This document shows positions 26,101 to 39,407 of a DNA stretch of 64,000 bases, in pieces. The stretch covers positions 26,333,809 through 26,397,808 of the forward strand of contig NC_067197.1 in assembly GCF_000699445.3 (NCBI RefSeq). The letters run 5' to 3'. Position 1 is the stretch's first letter. Every line of letters begins with the position of its first letter. Under the pieces are notes generated by a model. It ran no database searches. It had not been told where the DNA came from and saw only the letters and a program-made list of their open reading frames with translations. The DNA comes from Schistosoma haematobium. Its lineage: Eukaryota; Platyhelminthes; Trematoda; Strigeidida; Schistosomatidae. The position numbers and the translations under genes are program-made.

Positions 26101-29100
26101 CATCTCGCGGTCCCCAACCAGGTAGTCTACACCTACCAATATGACTCAGTCTACTTGTCAGTGACTTCATGGACTTGTGCCATGTTTTGGTCCGGTCGCT
26201 TCTAGCTTTCTTCCAACCTACTCCTATACCACTGAACATCGCACGTCGAGGCAGTCGGTCGTTGGGCATACGTAACACGTGTCCCAGCCATCTCAACTGA
26301 TGAAGTTTCACTACTTCATCAATTGATTTGCCATCCTTACCTAGTACCCGTTTCCTAACAACTGAGTTACTTACTCGATGGTCCCACGATATACGAGCAA
26401 TATTTCGAAGACACCTATGATCAAATACTAGTAACCTACGAATATCCTCTACTCTTATTGACCATGTTTCACTGCCATAAAGTAGGACGGGACGAACTGC
26501 TGCACAGTAAACCCGTCCTTTGGTTGATAGACAGATATCTCGCCTACGCCATAAATGACGCAAGTTGGTAAAAGCTAGTCGAGCCTTCTGTATCCGTGCT
26601 GAGATTTCGTCAAACACCAGACCACAAGGGCTGATGAGACTTCCAAGATAAGTGAAGCGATCGACACGCTCAATTACTTCACTCCCTATCATTAGTTCGG
26701 GTGTCAATGCAACCCAATCCTGAAGCAACATTTTGCATTTCGAGGGGGAGAATCGCATCCCGAACATACCTGCATTGTTGCTTAGAGTGGTCAGAAGACT
26801 CTGCATTTTGTCAGCGTCTTCACCAAATAAAACTATGTCATCAGCATATTCTAAGTCAACAAGTGAACCTCCTGGTAGAAGTTCAACCCCTGTAAATTTA
26901 GATGAGGAGAGTGTTATCTCTAAAAGTACGTCGACCACAAAGTTGAACAAGAATGGGGAGAGTGGATAGCCCTGACGAACACCACTTGAGGTAATCAATT
27001 CTGATGACAGTTCGCCATAAGCTCTCACTCTACCAGTTGTGTTCGAGTAGAGAGCCTTTATAAGGTTAATGTACTTCTTTGGTACTCCTTTCAGTGACAA
27101 ACACTGTCATAGAACCTCACGACCAACAGAGTCAAATGCCGCCTTAAGGTCGAGAAATATTACCATTGTGGGGCGTCTGAACGTATGTCTGTGTTCTAGA
27201 ACCTGACGTAGTGTGAATATCTGATCCGTACAACCACGTCCAGGTCGAAAACCAGCCTGATTTTCTCTAGTCTGATCATCACGACCTTTATTTAGGCGTC
27301 GAAGTATTATTGAAGCTAATATTTTAGACACTATATTGGTCAAACTGATTCCTCTGTGATTGTCACAAGAGGACTTTTGTCCTTTCTTAAAAACTGGCAC
27401 AATCAGTGATTGAGACCAGTCAGATGGGATTACGTCCAGTTCCCAAATTCTACCTAAGACCTCGGTTAATCTCACTGCTAATACTGGACCACCATCCTTA
27501 AAAATCTCAGGAGTAAACCTGTCAGGGCCTGCTGCTCTCCCTCGCTTCAGATTTCCGATGGCTTTTTCAACTTCGTAAAGAGACGGTGGACCTACATTAA
27601 CTTGCCATTAAGGTTGACTAGAGATCGTGGGAAACTGAAGTGTGGCTGAAGGCCAGTTGAACTGATCCCTAAAGTGTTCTGCCCATCGATCCAATCTCCT
27701 GGATTGAGAATGTATGATATGTCCATCTTTCTCTGAGACTGTTTCGCTAACGGTCGGTTTCCTAATACCGGTTTCCTTAACAAGTCTGAACAATTGTCTG
27801 CTATTACCTATTGCCGCTGCCTTTTCCATCCCTCTTGCTTTCGCTAACCACCACTGTTCACGATCATTGCGTAGGCTTCTTGTCAGCTTGCGCTTAAGCT
27901 GACTCCGCTCCTCATTACGTTCAGAGCCAGGTGGAATGAGTTTCCGAACATCTATCAGTGCGATAGATGCTGCTGAGATTCAGTGTTGCTCCCTAACCTT
28001 GTGGTTTACCGTACAAGCAGATATCACTGCTGTTTCCACAACTTTTCGGATATCATTCCATGCTGCCTCGGGGTGGACATCACATACATGGCTGCCTAAA
28101 TGTTTTCCTAGTTGTTCCTGAAATATACTCTTAGCTTGACTATCATAAAGTAGGGCCCTAAGAGGTTTTCTTGCAGCGTCTTTCCTACGTCCAGTAAGAC
28201 ACAGACAGATACGCGCTCGTACTAGAGCATGATCTGAATCTAGGCATGTGCTCCAGAATGAGCGACAGTCTTCTATCGAGCCCCTCCATCGGTGGCTGAT
28301 AGCGATGTGATCTATTTGGGTCCAACGTTGGGACGAATTAGGGGGTCGCCATGTCAAAAGATGTTTTACCTTATGCTTAAAGTTAGTATTTTCAAGGAAC
28401 AGGAGGTTATCTGAGCATAGCTGCAACAGACGGTCGCCATTATCTGTTCTTTGAGCCACGACACCATAAGATCCACCAAGGTGTCTTTCTCTATCGCTTA
28501 TTTTACCTACTTGAGCATTAAAGTCACCGGCCATTATTACTACATCCGAACGCCTAGCTTTAAGGAGGAGGTCGGAGAGCTTTCTGTAAAACTCATCTTT
28601 TACATCATCTGAGCTGCAGTCAGTGGGAGAATAGGCAGAGACGACGAAGAGGCAACGACGAGTGTCTCTATCTTTTCGGATCCTTACTGTTCCGTTTAGT
28701 CGGACAGCGCACAAACGACTGTCTACTGGGATCCACTCTAAGAGAGCTAGTTCTGCCCTAGGACTCAATGCTATACCTACGCCTGCGAGGCCACGAGAAG
28801 CAGAATCTGGGCTTCCAGATACACGAAGTGTGAATCGAGTCGGTTCTATATTTTGGCATGGTGAGGTCAAATAGATGACGCTACTCGGATCCTGTATGCG
28901 CGTTTCGGAGACGCAGCACACATCGATGGCGCGGGATTCTAAAGTCCTAGCTAAGGAAGCCTGCTGTCCTATTTGGCACAGTGTTCGTACGTTAAAAGCT
29001 CCTACGTGTAGTTTAGAGCGTGGTTTCAGGAGACCAGGAATAGCGTTCCGCGTACTCGAATCGTTTGACCTAGCGGTGCGAGATGATAAAGAGACGTGAG

Positions 29101-29729
29101 AAGGGTTAGTCATGGAGATAAGAGAGGTATTAGGAGGTGTAGGAAGGATTTGAATGTGACCAACTTGGTCTCGTGTGCTGTTACGGGTATGAAGGCTGGT
29201 ATCACTTCCCGGCTGCCCACACCGTGGAAGGGTATTTCTTGAGGAACCTGAAAAGGAAATTGGATTAGTGTTGGTCTTAACGACCTGGGAGCGTGACCGC
29301 AGTGCCCAAGGGACAACTGCTTGAGGCCGGACGCGCATGGCCTTTTCGTGGAAGGTTTTTAACGTGTTAGCTCCGTTCTTCAAAGGGCCTTACCGCCGGA
29401 GACGGATGTCCGTGAGGTAAGGTGAGATGTAACATTTTTAGGGTCGACCTTTTCTAACCCCACCCCTCCTTGTGGGAAGGCAGCATCGCTGTCATGCTGG
29501 TTGTCTGAGGGAAACACCTTACTGCTGTCACACCTCTCTACAGTCAGCAGTACGACTTCGCCCTCAGACCTCGAGTTGCTGCTTTTAGTCTTACCGTTCT
29601 CCAATCGACCTGCCTGGCATGGTAGGACCTACAGGAACATATGTTCCAGCCAATAAAGCTCGGTTGATTCATCACGATAGGCAAGCCCGACCACCGCATC
29701 AAGGTAGCAGCTACGGTCATTATTATTAC

Positions 29730-29766
<37 letters not shown>

Positions 29767-32700
29767 GTTATTATTATTATTATTTTCCACATTATTCACC
29801 CTCTTTTATACTTATACAGCGGCTCGTCTTTGGTGGAAATTCGACTGTATCTAAACGTTCTCGAGTCACTGTCCGGTTGAAAATTGTATGTTACCACCGA
29901 ATACGAGAACTGAAGCAGTTTTTCTGAAACCACGTGCACCATTCAAACTGGCTGTCTTCAACGTTCGCACATTTATGCAGGTCGGACAACAGATAGGGCT
30001 GGCTATGTCTTTGGAAAGTCTTAATATTGATGTTTGTTGTCTATCCGAGACCCGTATTCAAGACTCTGGCGAAGTACTACAAATTCGATCTCCATCTGTC
30101 GCTTCGAAAAGCTTGTTTTACGTGCGCTTATCCGGGGACCCTGTGGCATCTTCGTCTGGTCTTGCTGGCGTTGGTGTCGCACTAAGCGCTAGAGCTGAGG
30201 CAGCACTAATCGATTGGATCCCCATTAACAATCGGTTATGTGCTGTTAGATTAGAAAGTTCCATCAAAGTGAGAAGAAATCGGCGTGAGAAACGATGTCT
30301 TTTCGTCATCTCCGCCTATGCCCCGACAGATTGCAACCCGGATGCAATCAAGGATGAATTTTACCACCAGTTATCTGTTCTTCTCCAGAAAGTGCGTTTG
30401 ACAGATATTGTAGTACTAGCCGGAGACTTGAATGCTCAGGTCGTGCGTCTAGGCACAGAAGAGAGTCGTTTAGGTGGCCGATGGGGACTCATTGGTCGCA
30501 GGACAAATAACGGGGACCGTCTACTGCAACTTTGCACAGACCACAACCTGTTTCTGGCTAGCACTAACTCTCGGCACAGTCATCGCCGTTGTGCCACCTG
30601 GTGTCCTCCCTCTGCATCTCAAGCCTGGACTCAGATTGATCACATCGCGATCAGCTACCGCTGACGTGGTTGTGTACAAGACTGCCGCTCCTTTTGGAGT
30701 ACCTATCTGGACTCTGACCATGCCTTGGTCTGCGCCAATCTTACCTTACTTTTCAGTGGACAACGAAGTGACCGCCACCAACGGATTGTTGTTAGCAAGC
30801 TGGTTGCAACTTCTGTTGCAAGTAAGTATCGAACCGAGCTAGCCTCTAGGCTAGCTACCATTCCACTGAAAAGTATAGATGAGCATTGGTTGCAATTGCA
30901 TGACGCCATGAAAATGGCGGGTACAGTCAGTTGTGGGTTTGCGAAACGTCCCGCTTTTAAGCACTGGGTTTCTTCAGGTTCCTTACAACTCATTGAAGCC
31001 CGTCGGTCTACCCCGGGTGACCGTGAGTTTGACCACAAACGAAGGTTGTTACGTAGCGAAATCGGGCAAAGCTTGCGTAAGGACCGAGAAGCCTGGTGGT
31101 CGAAGCGTGCTAATGAGCTGGAAGCAGCAGCTGCATCTGGTAACTACCGGAAGCTCTTCCAGCTCATCCGAGCCACTGGCAGCAAGAAGTCTGGTGTGAG
31201 TGAAACAATCTGCGAGGATGATGGGATGCCAATCACTAACATCCATCGACGTCTTGGACGATGGGCAGAATTTTTCGAAGGGCAGTTCAACTGGCCTGCT
31301 GCTCCGGCAACATCGGTCAGACTGTCCTGCCCTCCATGGCCGGTGACGACCGATCCACCAAATGAGGCGGAAGTCCGCTAGGAACTCCAACTCTTGAAGC
31401 GTTACAAATCACCTGGCCCAGATGACTTACCTCCGACTCATTTTAAAGATGCTGGTGACTTTCTGACTAAAGAATTGACGACGTTTTTACAAAGGTTTGG
31501 GAACTAGAGAGTGTACCAACGTCATGGAATGAGTCGATAGTTGTCCCTATCTTTAAAAGGGTTCACGTCGTTCCTGTAACAACTATCGGGGATAAATCTA
31601 CTTTCGATTGCGTCCAAGCTATTGGCTTCCGTCATACTTCGTAGGTTGTTCAAAACCCGAGAAAGATTGACTCGAGAGGAGCAGGCTGGGTTTCGTTCTG
31701 GTAGAGGATGTATTGATCATATCTTCACCCTCCGCCAAATGTTAGAACACCGTCATACTTTTCAAAGGCCAACAATCGTAGTGTTTCTTGACATCAGGGC
31801 TGCCTTCGATTCGTTGGACAGGACTGTTCTCTGGGATTGTCTATTGAAGAAGGGTGTGCCTGAGAAGTTTATTAACATCCTAAAAGCCCTATATACAAAC
31901 ACCTCAGGCAGAGTGAGGGCATACAACCACCTTTCTCCATTGTTCCTTTCAAGCAGTGGGGTTAGGCAGGGTTGCCCAATCTCACCATTCCTCTTCAACT
32001 TTGCCATCGATGACATTCTGGAACAGCTCTGATGGATGTAAGCAATGGCGGTGTTGATCTGTTGCCCGGAGAATGATTTCTCGACCTTGAGTATGCGGAT
32101 GATATTGTCTTACTGTGCGATAAACCCCAAGACATGCAATTCGCACTTAATCAGTTGGCAGTCAGTGTCCATAGGTACGGTATGTGCTTTGCACCTACGA
32201 GGTGCAAAGTACTTCTACAAGACTGGCAGGATCCTAATCCTGTACTCACCCTGGATGGTGAGCAGATAGAAATAGTCGAGAAGTTCGTGTGTCTGGGTAG
32301 CTGCATAAGTGCTGGTGGGGGTGTGAGTGATGAGATCAATGCACGAATAGTGAAAGCCAGAGCGGCTTATGCCAATCTGGGCCACCTTTGGCGCCTTCGT
32401 GATGTTAGTCTGGATGTAAAAGGTCGGATTTACAACGCGTCGGTGAGAGCAGTTTTGCTCTATGCTTGTGAAACCTGGTCTCTCCGAGTTGAGGACGTTA
32501 GACGACTCTCTGTGTTCGATCATCGCTGTCTCCGAAGGATTGCTGACATTCAGTGGCAACACCATGTCAGTAATGCAGAGGTTTGGCATCGTGTGTTCGG
32601 GCACAGAGATGATAATGCAATTGGTGTCACCATCTTGAAACACCGACTTCGGTGGCTTGGAGATGTTCTATGAATGTCGTCCCAGAGAATTCCACGTCGT

Positions 32701-35700
32701 GCATTATTTGCCGACGCTGGGACTGGTTGGAAAAAGCGGAGAGGTGGTCAGTGCATTATATGGTGTCGTGGTATGAAAGAAAGCTGCAAAGGACTGGCTT
32801 GTGTTGGTCCTTCACGACTCCCTGGTTGGGGTCCGAGAGATGATGCAACACAGTGGCTAGAGACGTTATCAGATATGGCTCAGAATAGAAGCCAGTGGCG
32901 ATTCTGCTGTAACCTTTTTTTACTTTCTTCATAAAAAGTGGTTGTGTCTTCCTTAACTGAAAGATTTCTTCTGATTGTACCTTTCCGTTCCCTCGTTACT
33001 ACCACACTACCTTACACCAATCTCTTCGTTATTGTTCTCTTTTTTTACGCTCCTTACCTTTTTTTCTCTTCGAATTCTCATTGTTTTGTGTGGCGCATAT
33101 ATATTGGCGCTCTGTTGTACCAATATTCACATGTTCATATAAATAAATAGGCACATATATGCATCGGTCCAAGTTGCCATACCGTATTAGCAAAGCAAGA
33201 TAAACACCAAATTCATAGAAGTAGTTAGTTCAATGGTGGTAATATATAAAAGAAAGATTGCATATAAGGATATAATACAGGAAGAAAGAGTAAGTTCATA
33301 GAAAGATATGAAGCGATTTCCATCACTTAGTTTAAGAGAAGACAAAGAGTGTATACACCGACGCCATTGTGATCGATTCTGAGCCATGTCACCAAGAGTC
33401 TCCAACCATTGGTTACAATAGTCACACGGACCCCAACCAACTAGTCTGCATTTATCAACGTGGCTAAGGCTAGAAGTTAGTGTCTTCAAGCACCATCCCC
33501 AACACCGTTTAGCATTGCACGTCGTGGTAATCGATGTTCAGGCATACGTAACACGTGGCCCAATCACCTCAGTCGATGAAGATTCACAACCTCATCAACT
33601 GACTTACCATCATTCCCTAATACCCTGCGTCTAACCTTACTATTACTTACCCGGTGATCCCAACAGACGCCAGCAATATTTCTAAGGCATCTGTGGTCAA
33701 ATACTAGTAGCTTACGAGTATATTCTACTCTTAATGACCATGTTTCGCTGCCGTAAAGTAAAACAGAACGAACTGCCGCGCAGTATACTTTTTATTGATA
33801 GACGGATATCTCGCCTTCGTCATAGGTGACGTAAGTTGGCAAAAGCCAAATGAGCTTTTCGAATCCGTGCTGAGATTTCGTTAGACACTAACCCTTTGGG
33901 GCTGATCAGACTTCCAAGATAAGTGAAGTTGTCAACGCGTTCGACTAATTCACTCCCTATCATTAGTTCAGGTGTTGACGCAGGCCATTCCTGAAGCAAC
34001 AACTTGCATTTAGAGAGAGAGAAGCGCATTCCAAACATTCTGGCATTGTCGCTTAGTGCTACCAGAAGAATCTGCATTTTATCAGCGTCTTCACCAAACA
34101 GGACTATGTCATCTGCGTATTCTAAGTCAATAAGTGGACCTCCTGGAAGGAGATCAATACCCGAGAATTCAGTCGACGAGAATGTTATTTCCATCAATAG
34201 GTCTATGATGAAGTTAAACAAAAATGGAGAAAGTGGACAGCCTTGACGGACACCACTTGAGGTTGCAAAAGCAGATGACAGTTCGCTATAAGCTCTGACT
34301 CGACTAGTAATGTTCGAGTAAAGAGCCTTCACAAGGTTTATGTACTTCTGAGGTACGCCTTTTAATGACAGACACTATCACAGAGTCTCGCGGTCTACGG
34401 AGTCAAATGCCGCTTTTAAATCAAAAAAGACCACCAAGTATGTCTGTGTTCGAGAACCTGACGGATGGTGAATATGTGGTCGATGCAGCCACGAACAGGT
34501 ATGAAGCCAGCTTGATTCTCTCGTGTTTGCAGTTCACGAGTCTTAGGAGTCCGATAATTATCGAGGCTAGTATTTTAGATGCTGCATTAGTCAAACTAAT
34601 CCCTCTATGGTTGTCATAGGATAATTTTGACCCCTTCTTATATATTGGGACGATCAGTGATTGTGACCAGTCAGATGAAATAACGTCCAACTCCCAGATT
34701 TTAGCTGAAATATTAGTCAACCTAATCGCTAAAATTGAACCACCATCCTTAAAGACCTCTACAGCCAATCCATCTGAACCAGCTGTGCTTCCTAATTTCG
34801 GATAAGCTATAGCTTTTTGAATTTCAATTAGAGTCGGAGAAACCTACTACAATGTTCCATTCAGGCTGTTTGGGATTGGTGGTTAGTTGTAGAACAGCTG
34901 GAGGTCAGCTGAACTGCTCCCTAAAGTGTTCTGCCCATCTTTCTAAACGTCTGGACTGAGAGCTGATAAGTGTCGTCTTTTCCCGAGATAGTCTCACTTA
35001 CACTTGACTTCTTCATTATAGTTTCCTTTATTAGTCTGAAAAGCTGTCTGGTGTTACCTACAGATGCTGCTTTTTCCATCTCTTTTGCTTTCGTTGCCTA
35101 CCACTGCTCATAGTCGTTCCTTAGACATTTGGTTAACCTAGATCTGATTTGTCTTCGCTCTTCATCGTGTTCAGAGCCTGGTGGGATGAGTTTACGAGAA
35201 TCCATCAGTGCAAGAGACCTTGAAGAAATCCATTGGTTCTTTGTAACCCTGTGGTTTAAATCACTAGTAGATATCACTCCTATTTCCACAGCTGTTTGGA
35301 TATCTTGCCAAGCAACATCTGGGCCAGCATCGTTTTCAGAACCACCTAAGTTTGACCTCAGTTGTTCCTGGAACCTACTTTTGGTTTTCTCGTTACTCAA
35401 TTCAGTCCCAATGGGTCTTTTTAGTATGGATTTTTTGCGCCCAGTTAGGCGCAAGCAGATGCGTGCCCGTATTAGGGCATGGTCGGAGTCCAAACAGGTA
35501 CTCCAGAATGAGCGACAATCTTCTACCGACCCTCTCCAACGATGACTGATGGCAATATGGTTTATTCGAATTCATCGTTGGTTTGGTGTAGGGGGTCTCC
35601 GTGTTAGACGATGTCTCTCCTTATGCTCAAAATTTGTGTTTGCTAAAAATGAACGATTGTCTGAGCACAGTTGCAGCAGACGATCACCATTATCTGTTCG

Positions 35701-38700
35701 CTATGCCGGAATAATAAAATACCCACCTAAATGTCTTTCTGTTTGGTTTAAACTACCTATTCGGGCATTAAAGTCACCTGCCACGAGTACTATGTCTGAA
35801 CGTTTAGCTTTCTGCAGAAGTTCGGACAGCTTTCTGTAAAATTCATCTTTCACTTCATCCGAGATGCAGTTAGTGGGAGCGTAGGCAGAAACGACAAAAA
35901 GGCAACGATGTGTGTCCCTATCTTTTCGAGTTCTTACGGAGCCGTTGAGCCGAACAGCACATAAACGACTGTTAACGGGGATCCACTCTAACAGTGCTTG
36001 TTCCGCCCTCATACTTACTGCTATCCCTACTCCTGCCAGTCCACGAGAACTGGCCATCGGATCACCAGATACACGGAGGGTGTATCTCGTTGGCTCTCCG
36101 TTTTGACGAGGTGAGGTCAAGTGAATGACCACACTGGAATCCTGTATGCATGTTTCGGAGACACAGCATACATCAATGGTAAGAGACTCTAGGGTTTTAG
36201 CTAAGGAAGCCTGCTGACCGATTTGACATAGGGTGCGTACGTTGAAGGCTCCAATGTGTAGTTTGGAACGAGGTTTCAGTAGACCTGGGACAGTGTTCTG
36301 CGCACTAGAATCGTTGGCTATAGTGACATTTGAGGAGGAAGCCGAAAGAGGAAGTTTAGAGTTGAAAGTCGATGTAGGAGGAATAATAGGAATTGAAGAA
36401 GGAGGTTGATTATGAATACAGTGGTCTCGAGTGCTGTTAGAGGTATAAGGGCGGTTATCACTTCCCGGTTGTCCACACCGTGGAAGGGTTCTTCTGAAGG
36501 TACCTGAAAAGGAAATTAGATTAGAGGTGGTGTTAATGACCCGAGAGCGTGACCACAGTGCCCAAGGGACAAGTGCTTGAGGTTGGTCACACACGACCTT
36601 TTTATGAGTAATTTTTGTGTTAGCTCCGTACTTGTTGAGACCTTACCGCCGGAGACGGATGTCCGTGGGATAAGGTGAGGTGTGCATTTTTAAGGTCGAA
36701 CTTTTCTAACCCCACCCCTCCTTGTGGGAAGGCAGCATCGCTGTCATGCTGGTTGTCTGAGGGAAACACCTTACTGCTGTCACACCTCTCTACAGTCAGC
36801 AGTACGACTTCGCCCTCAGACCTCGAGTTGCTGCTTTTAGTCTTACCGTTCTCCAATCGACCTGCCTGGCATGGTAGGACCTACAGGAACATATGTTCCA
36901 GCCAATATAGCTCGGTTGGGTCATCACGATAGGCAAGCCCGACCACCGCGTCAAGGTAGCAACAACGATCGAGAGACATGGGTCTAAATAGAAACCAATG
37001 GCGGTCGTGTTGTAGTTTTCTTTTACTTTATTCATAGGAGTGAGCGGAAGTCTTTCAAGTGAAAGTCTTCTTGGTTGTACTTTTTGTCTGAATTGTTTCT
37101 CCTATCATAAACTATGCTTGCTCGCTTATCTAATTTATTTATTTGTCTCGATTTCATCCACTCTCCGTCTACCTTTCCACAGTTTTGTTTTCGTATTTGT
37201 ACGGTGTATGTTTATTGTGATGGACATTTATACTAGTACTTGCTTGTTTCAAATAAAAATAGATTGGTCCAACTGATTCAGTCAGAATTACACTGGTTTC
37301 GAAACAACGGTTATTATAATCACGAAGAACTTTGGCATTCTATTAAAGAATTTGCTTGCCACAATAATACCAGTTTTAGATGCACATTAAATACTCGTAT
37401 AACTATTATTATCACGAAAATCCGGTTTCATAGAAAAGTCGCATAAAACAGTCCCATACGTATACTTAAATATTCCATAATGTCAGTGTTTGACAGCGTA
37501 TATAAACAACTTACTGGAGTACCCAAAGGTAAGTTACAAATAGGTGAAGTCTTCTGCACAGCAGTAGTTGGGGTAGGAATTCCACCAGTTAACAGGCAAA
37601 GCTCGTATTGATGAACGCTCAAATTCCACTTTTCAACCCCCGATGGAGCACTTACAGCGCGGACTACGTTATTTACTCTGTATACTATAATGGTAGGATC
37701 GTTTGTATTTGGAGGTTCTTCAACCAACTTTTTATCAACATCAGAACTAGTACACCCATCACGGGTACAATTATATCTGATCTGTAAAACAAGCAAAGAT
37801 GGGACATTTATTGGAATTAATTGGACGAAAAATGAAAATGAATTAAGAATACGAGCCATAGCACAAGAAACCCATAAAGGGAAGAAAAAATGAATGAGAA
37901 CAAATTATCTCTGAATATTTAACAAAAAACCGGGACTCTTTGCTTTTTGTTTACTAACACACTATGGATAATCAAAAGAGGAAAAAACTACAAAAATCGA
38001 GACTATGCCTAAAATAAGCTGATAAAGCTCGACTTGATACGTAATCTTTTCATGGCAGATGTATTGCTTTTGTCTTAATACTACTAACCTTAGTTTCGCA
38101 AATATTACTGATAAGTCTCAGTTCAGAAATCGAAGAGAATATAACTAAACGATTTAGAATTGACAGTGGCCCATATTTAAAATACAGGCGCTGATAAATC
38201 AAGACACTAAAAGCCATAATAAATTTTAATTTACCTCTTTGAAAAGAGCATTAAGCGCTTGATTTGTTTCAAATTTGTGTGCCACATTATTCATATTTAG
38301 AATTGTCAGAATAGAATAACTTCATTAATAGTAGTAGGTTTAGGTGGTAGTCCACTTCGAAAATACTTGACACTTGAGTGTGTCATCAAGAGTGAACATA
38401 AATTAAAAATTTGGCCCTATATCTTATATAGAAAGCTATTAGTGTTTCCAACTTTCCCCCAGTCACAGAAAACGGAGGAACCAGAAATGTTCTATTTACT
38501 GAAGATTCTAATTTTGAATCATTTTTTATACTAAAAATATGGTTTATAAAAACGAGAGCTGAGGAATGTCCCACAGAGACAGAAATAATAGTAATGTATC
38601 AATCATCCATACGATAAAATACGCATGGAAATTATCGAGAAATACACCACATATAAAAAGAGATAAGTACCATTAATCTCAAAAATACAAAACAATGGAT

Positions 38701-39348
38701 AACTGTAGCAGGATTAATACAACCTTGCATTGTGATTCATGTCTGATAGTTTTAAGCCACTACGTTACATGATCCCTAAACCCCATTCTAGGAGTCATTA
38801 CATTCCGATAAATAAAAACTAAATTTTAACCAGATCTGCTGGATCTACTTGCACCTTATGAATTAGTTTTCTATGTTTCGGACTATAAGTTAGATAGACG
38901 GAATGAGAATGCCAAATATCTTACCTAAATGTAGTTTAGAACCGGTCAAACTTCAAACTTTTGGCCTAAAAATGTAAACGTTAAAGCAACAGAAGACAGG
39001 AAATGCTTTATCATTGTAGCCGATAATCAGCCTTATAAATTATCTATTTCCTTAGGATTATGGCCAAAGAAAGGAGATCTGAGCAAATGTGAGAACTGCA
39101 GAGGCATCACACGACTATTGGTACCCATAAAAGTTTTCAACAAAGTTTTGATGAACCAGATGAAATATTCGGTAGACGCCCAACTTCGAGATCAACGGGC
39201 CGGATCCTGTAAGGATCGGTTGTGCACAGACCAAACCGTGACACTACAAATCATCGTTGAACAATCAACTGAACGCAACTTCTCACTATACATCAACTTC
39301 CTTGACTATGAGAAAGCATTTGACAGTGTGGATACAAGGACCTTATAT

Positions 39349-39407
<59 letters not shown>

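Larger units (their letters stand above)
25442..33150 (+). mobile_element. RTE-like non-LTR element, copy A (interrupted by element D)
   Basis: Plus strand: 5' UTR 25442-25764, interrupted by D (25765-29717), then the (ATT)n tract 29718-29785, APE-RT ORF 29888-32934, 3' UTR, and a short AAATAAATA tail ending 33150. The 5' head matches that of copy B but lacks its first 140 bases or so. Inferred to sit in the 3' UTR of element C: C-type 3' sequence lies on both sides (25400-25441 and 33151 onward). Antisense to PERK, in the 24826-37514 intron. Confidence 0.8.

Noticed and set aside
29715..29790. CRISPR-like or coding Tyr/Ile-rich repeat from (ATT)n
   Set aside because: A plain trinucleotide microsatellite; the long Tyr or Ile runs in translation have no meaning.
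29888..33150. Copy A as an active retrotransposon encoding endonuclease and RT
   Set aside because: Several in-frame stops and frameshifts, shared with copy B, break the ORF.
33151..37258. Element C plus the 36976-37258 fragment as one twin-primed insertion
   Set aside because: C already has its own 3' UTR beyond the ORF and the two pieces overlap in coding content; they look like two copies of different subfamilies.
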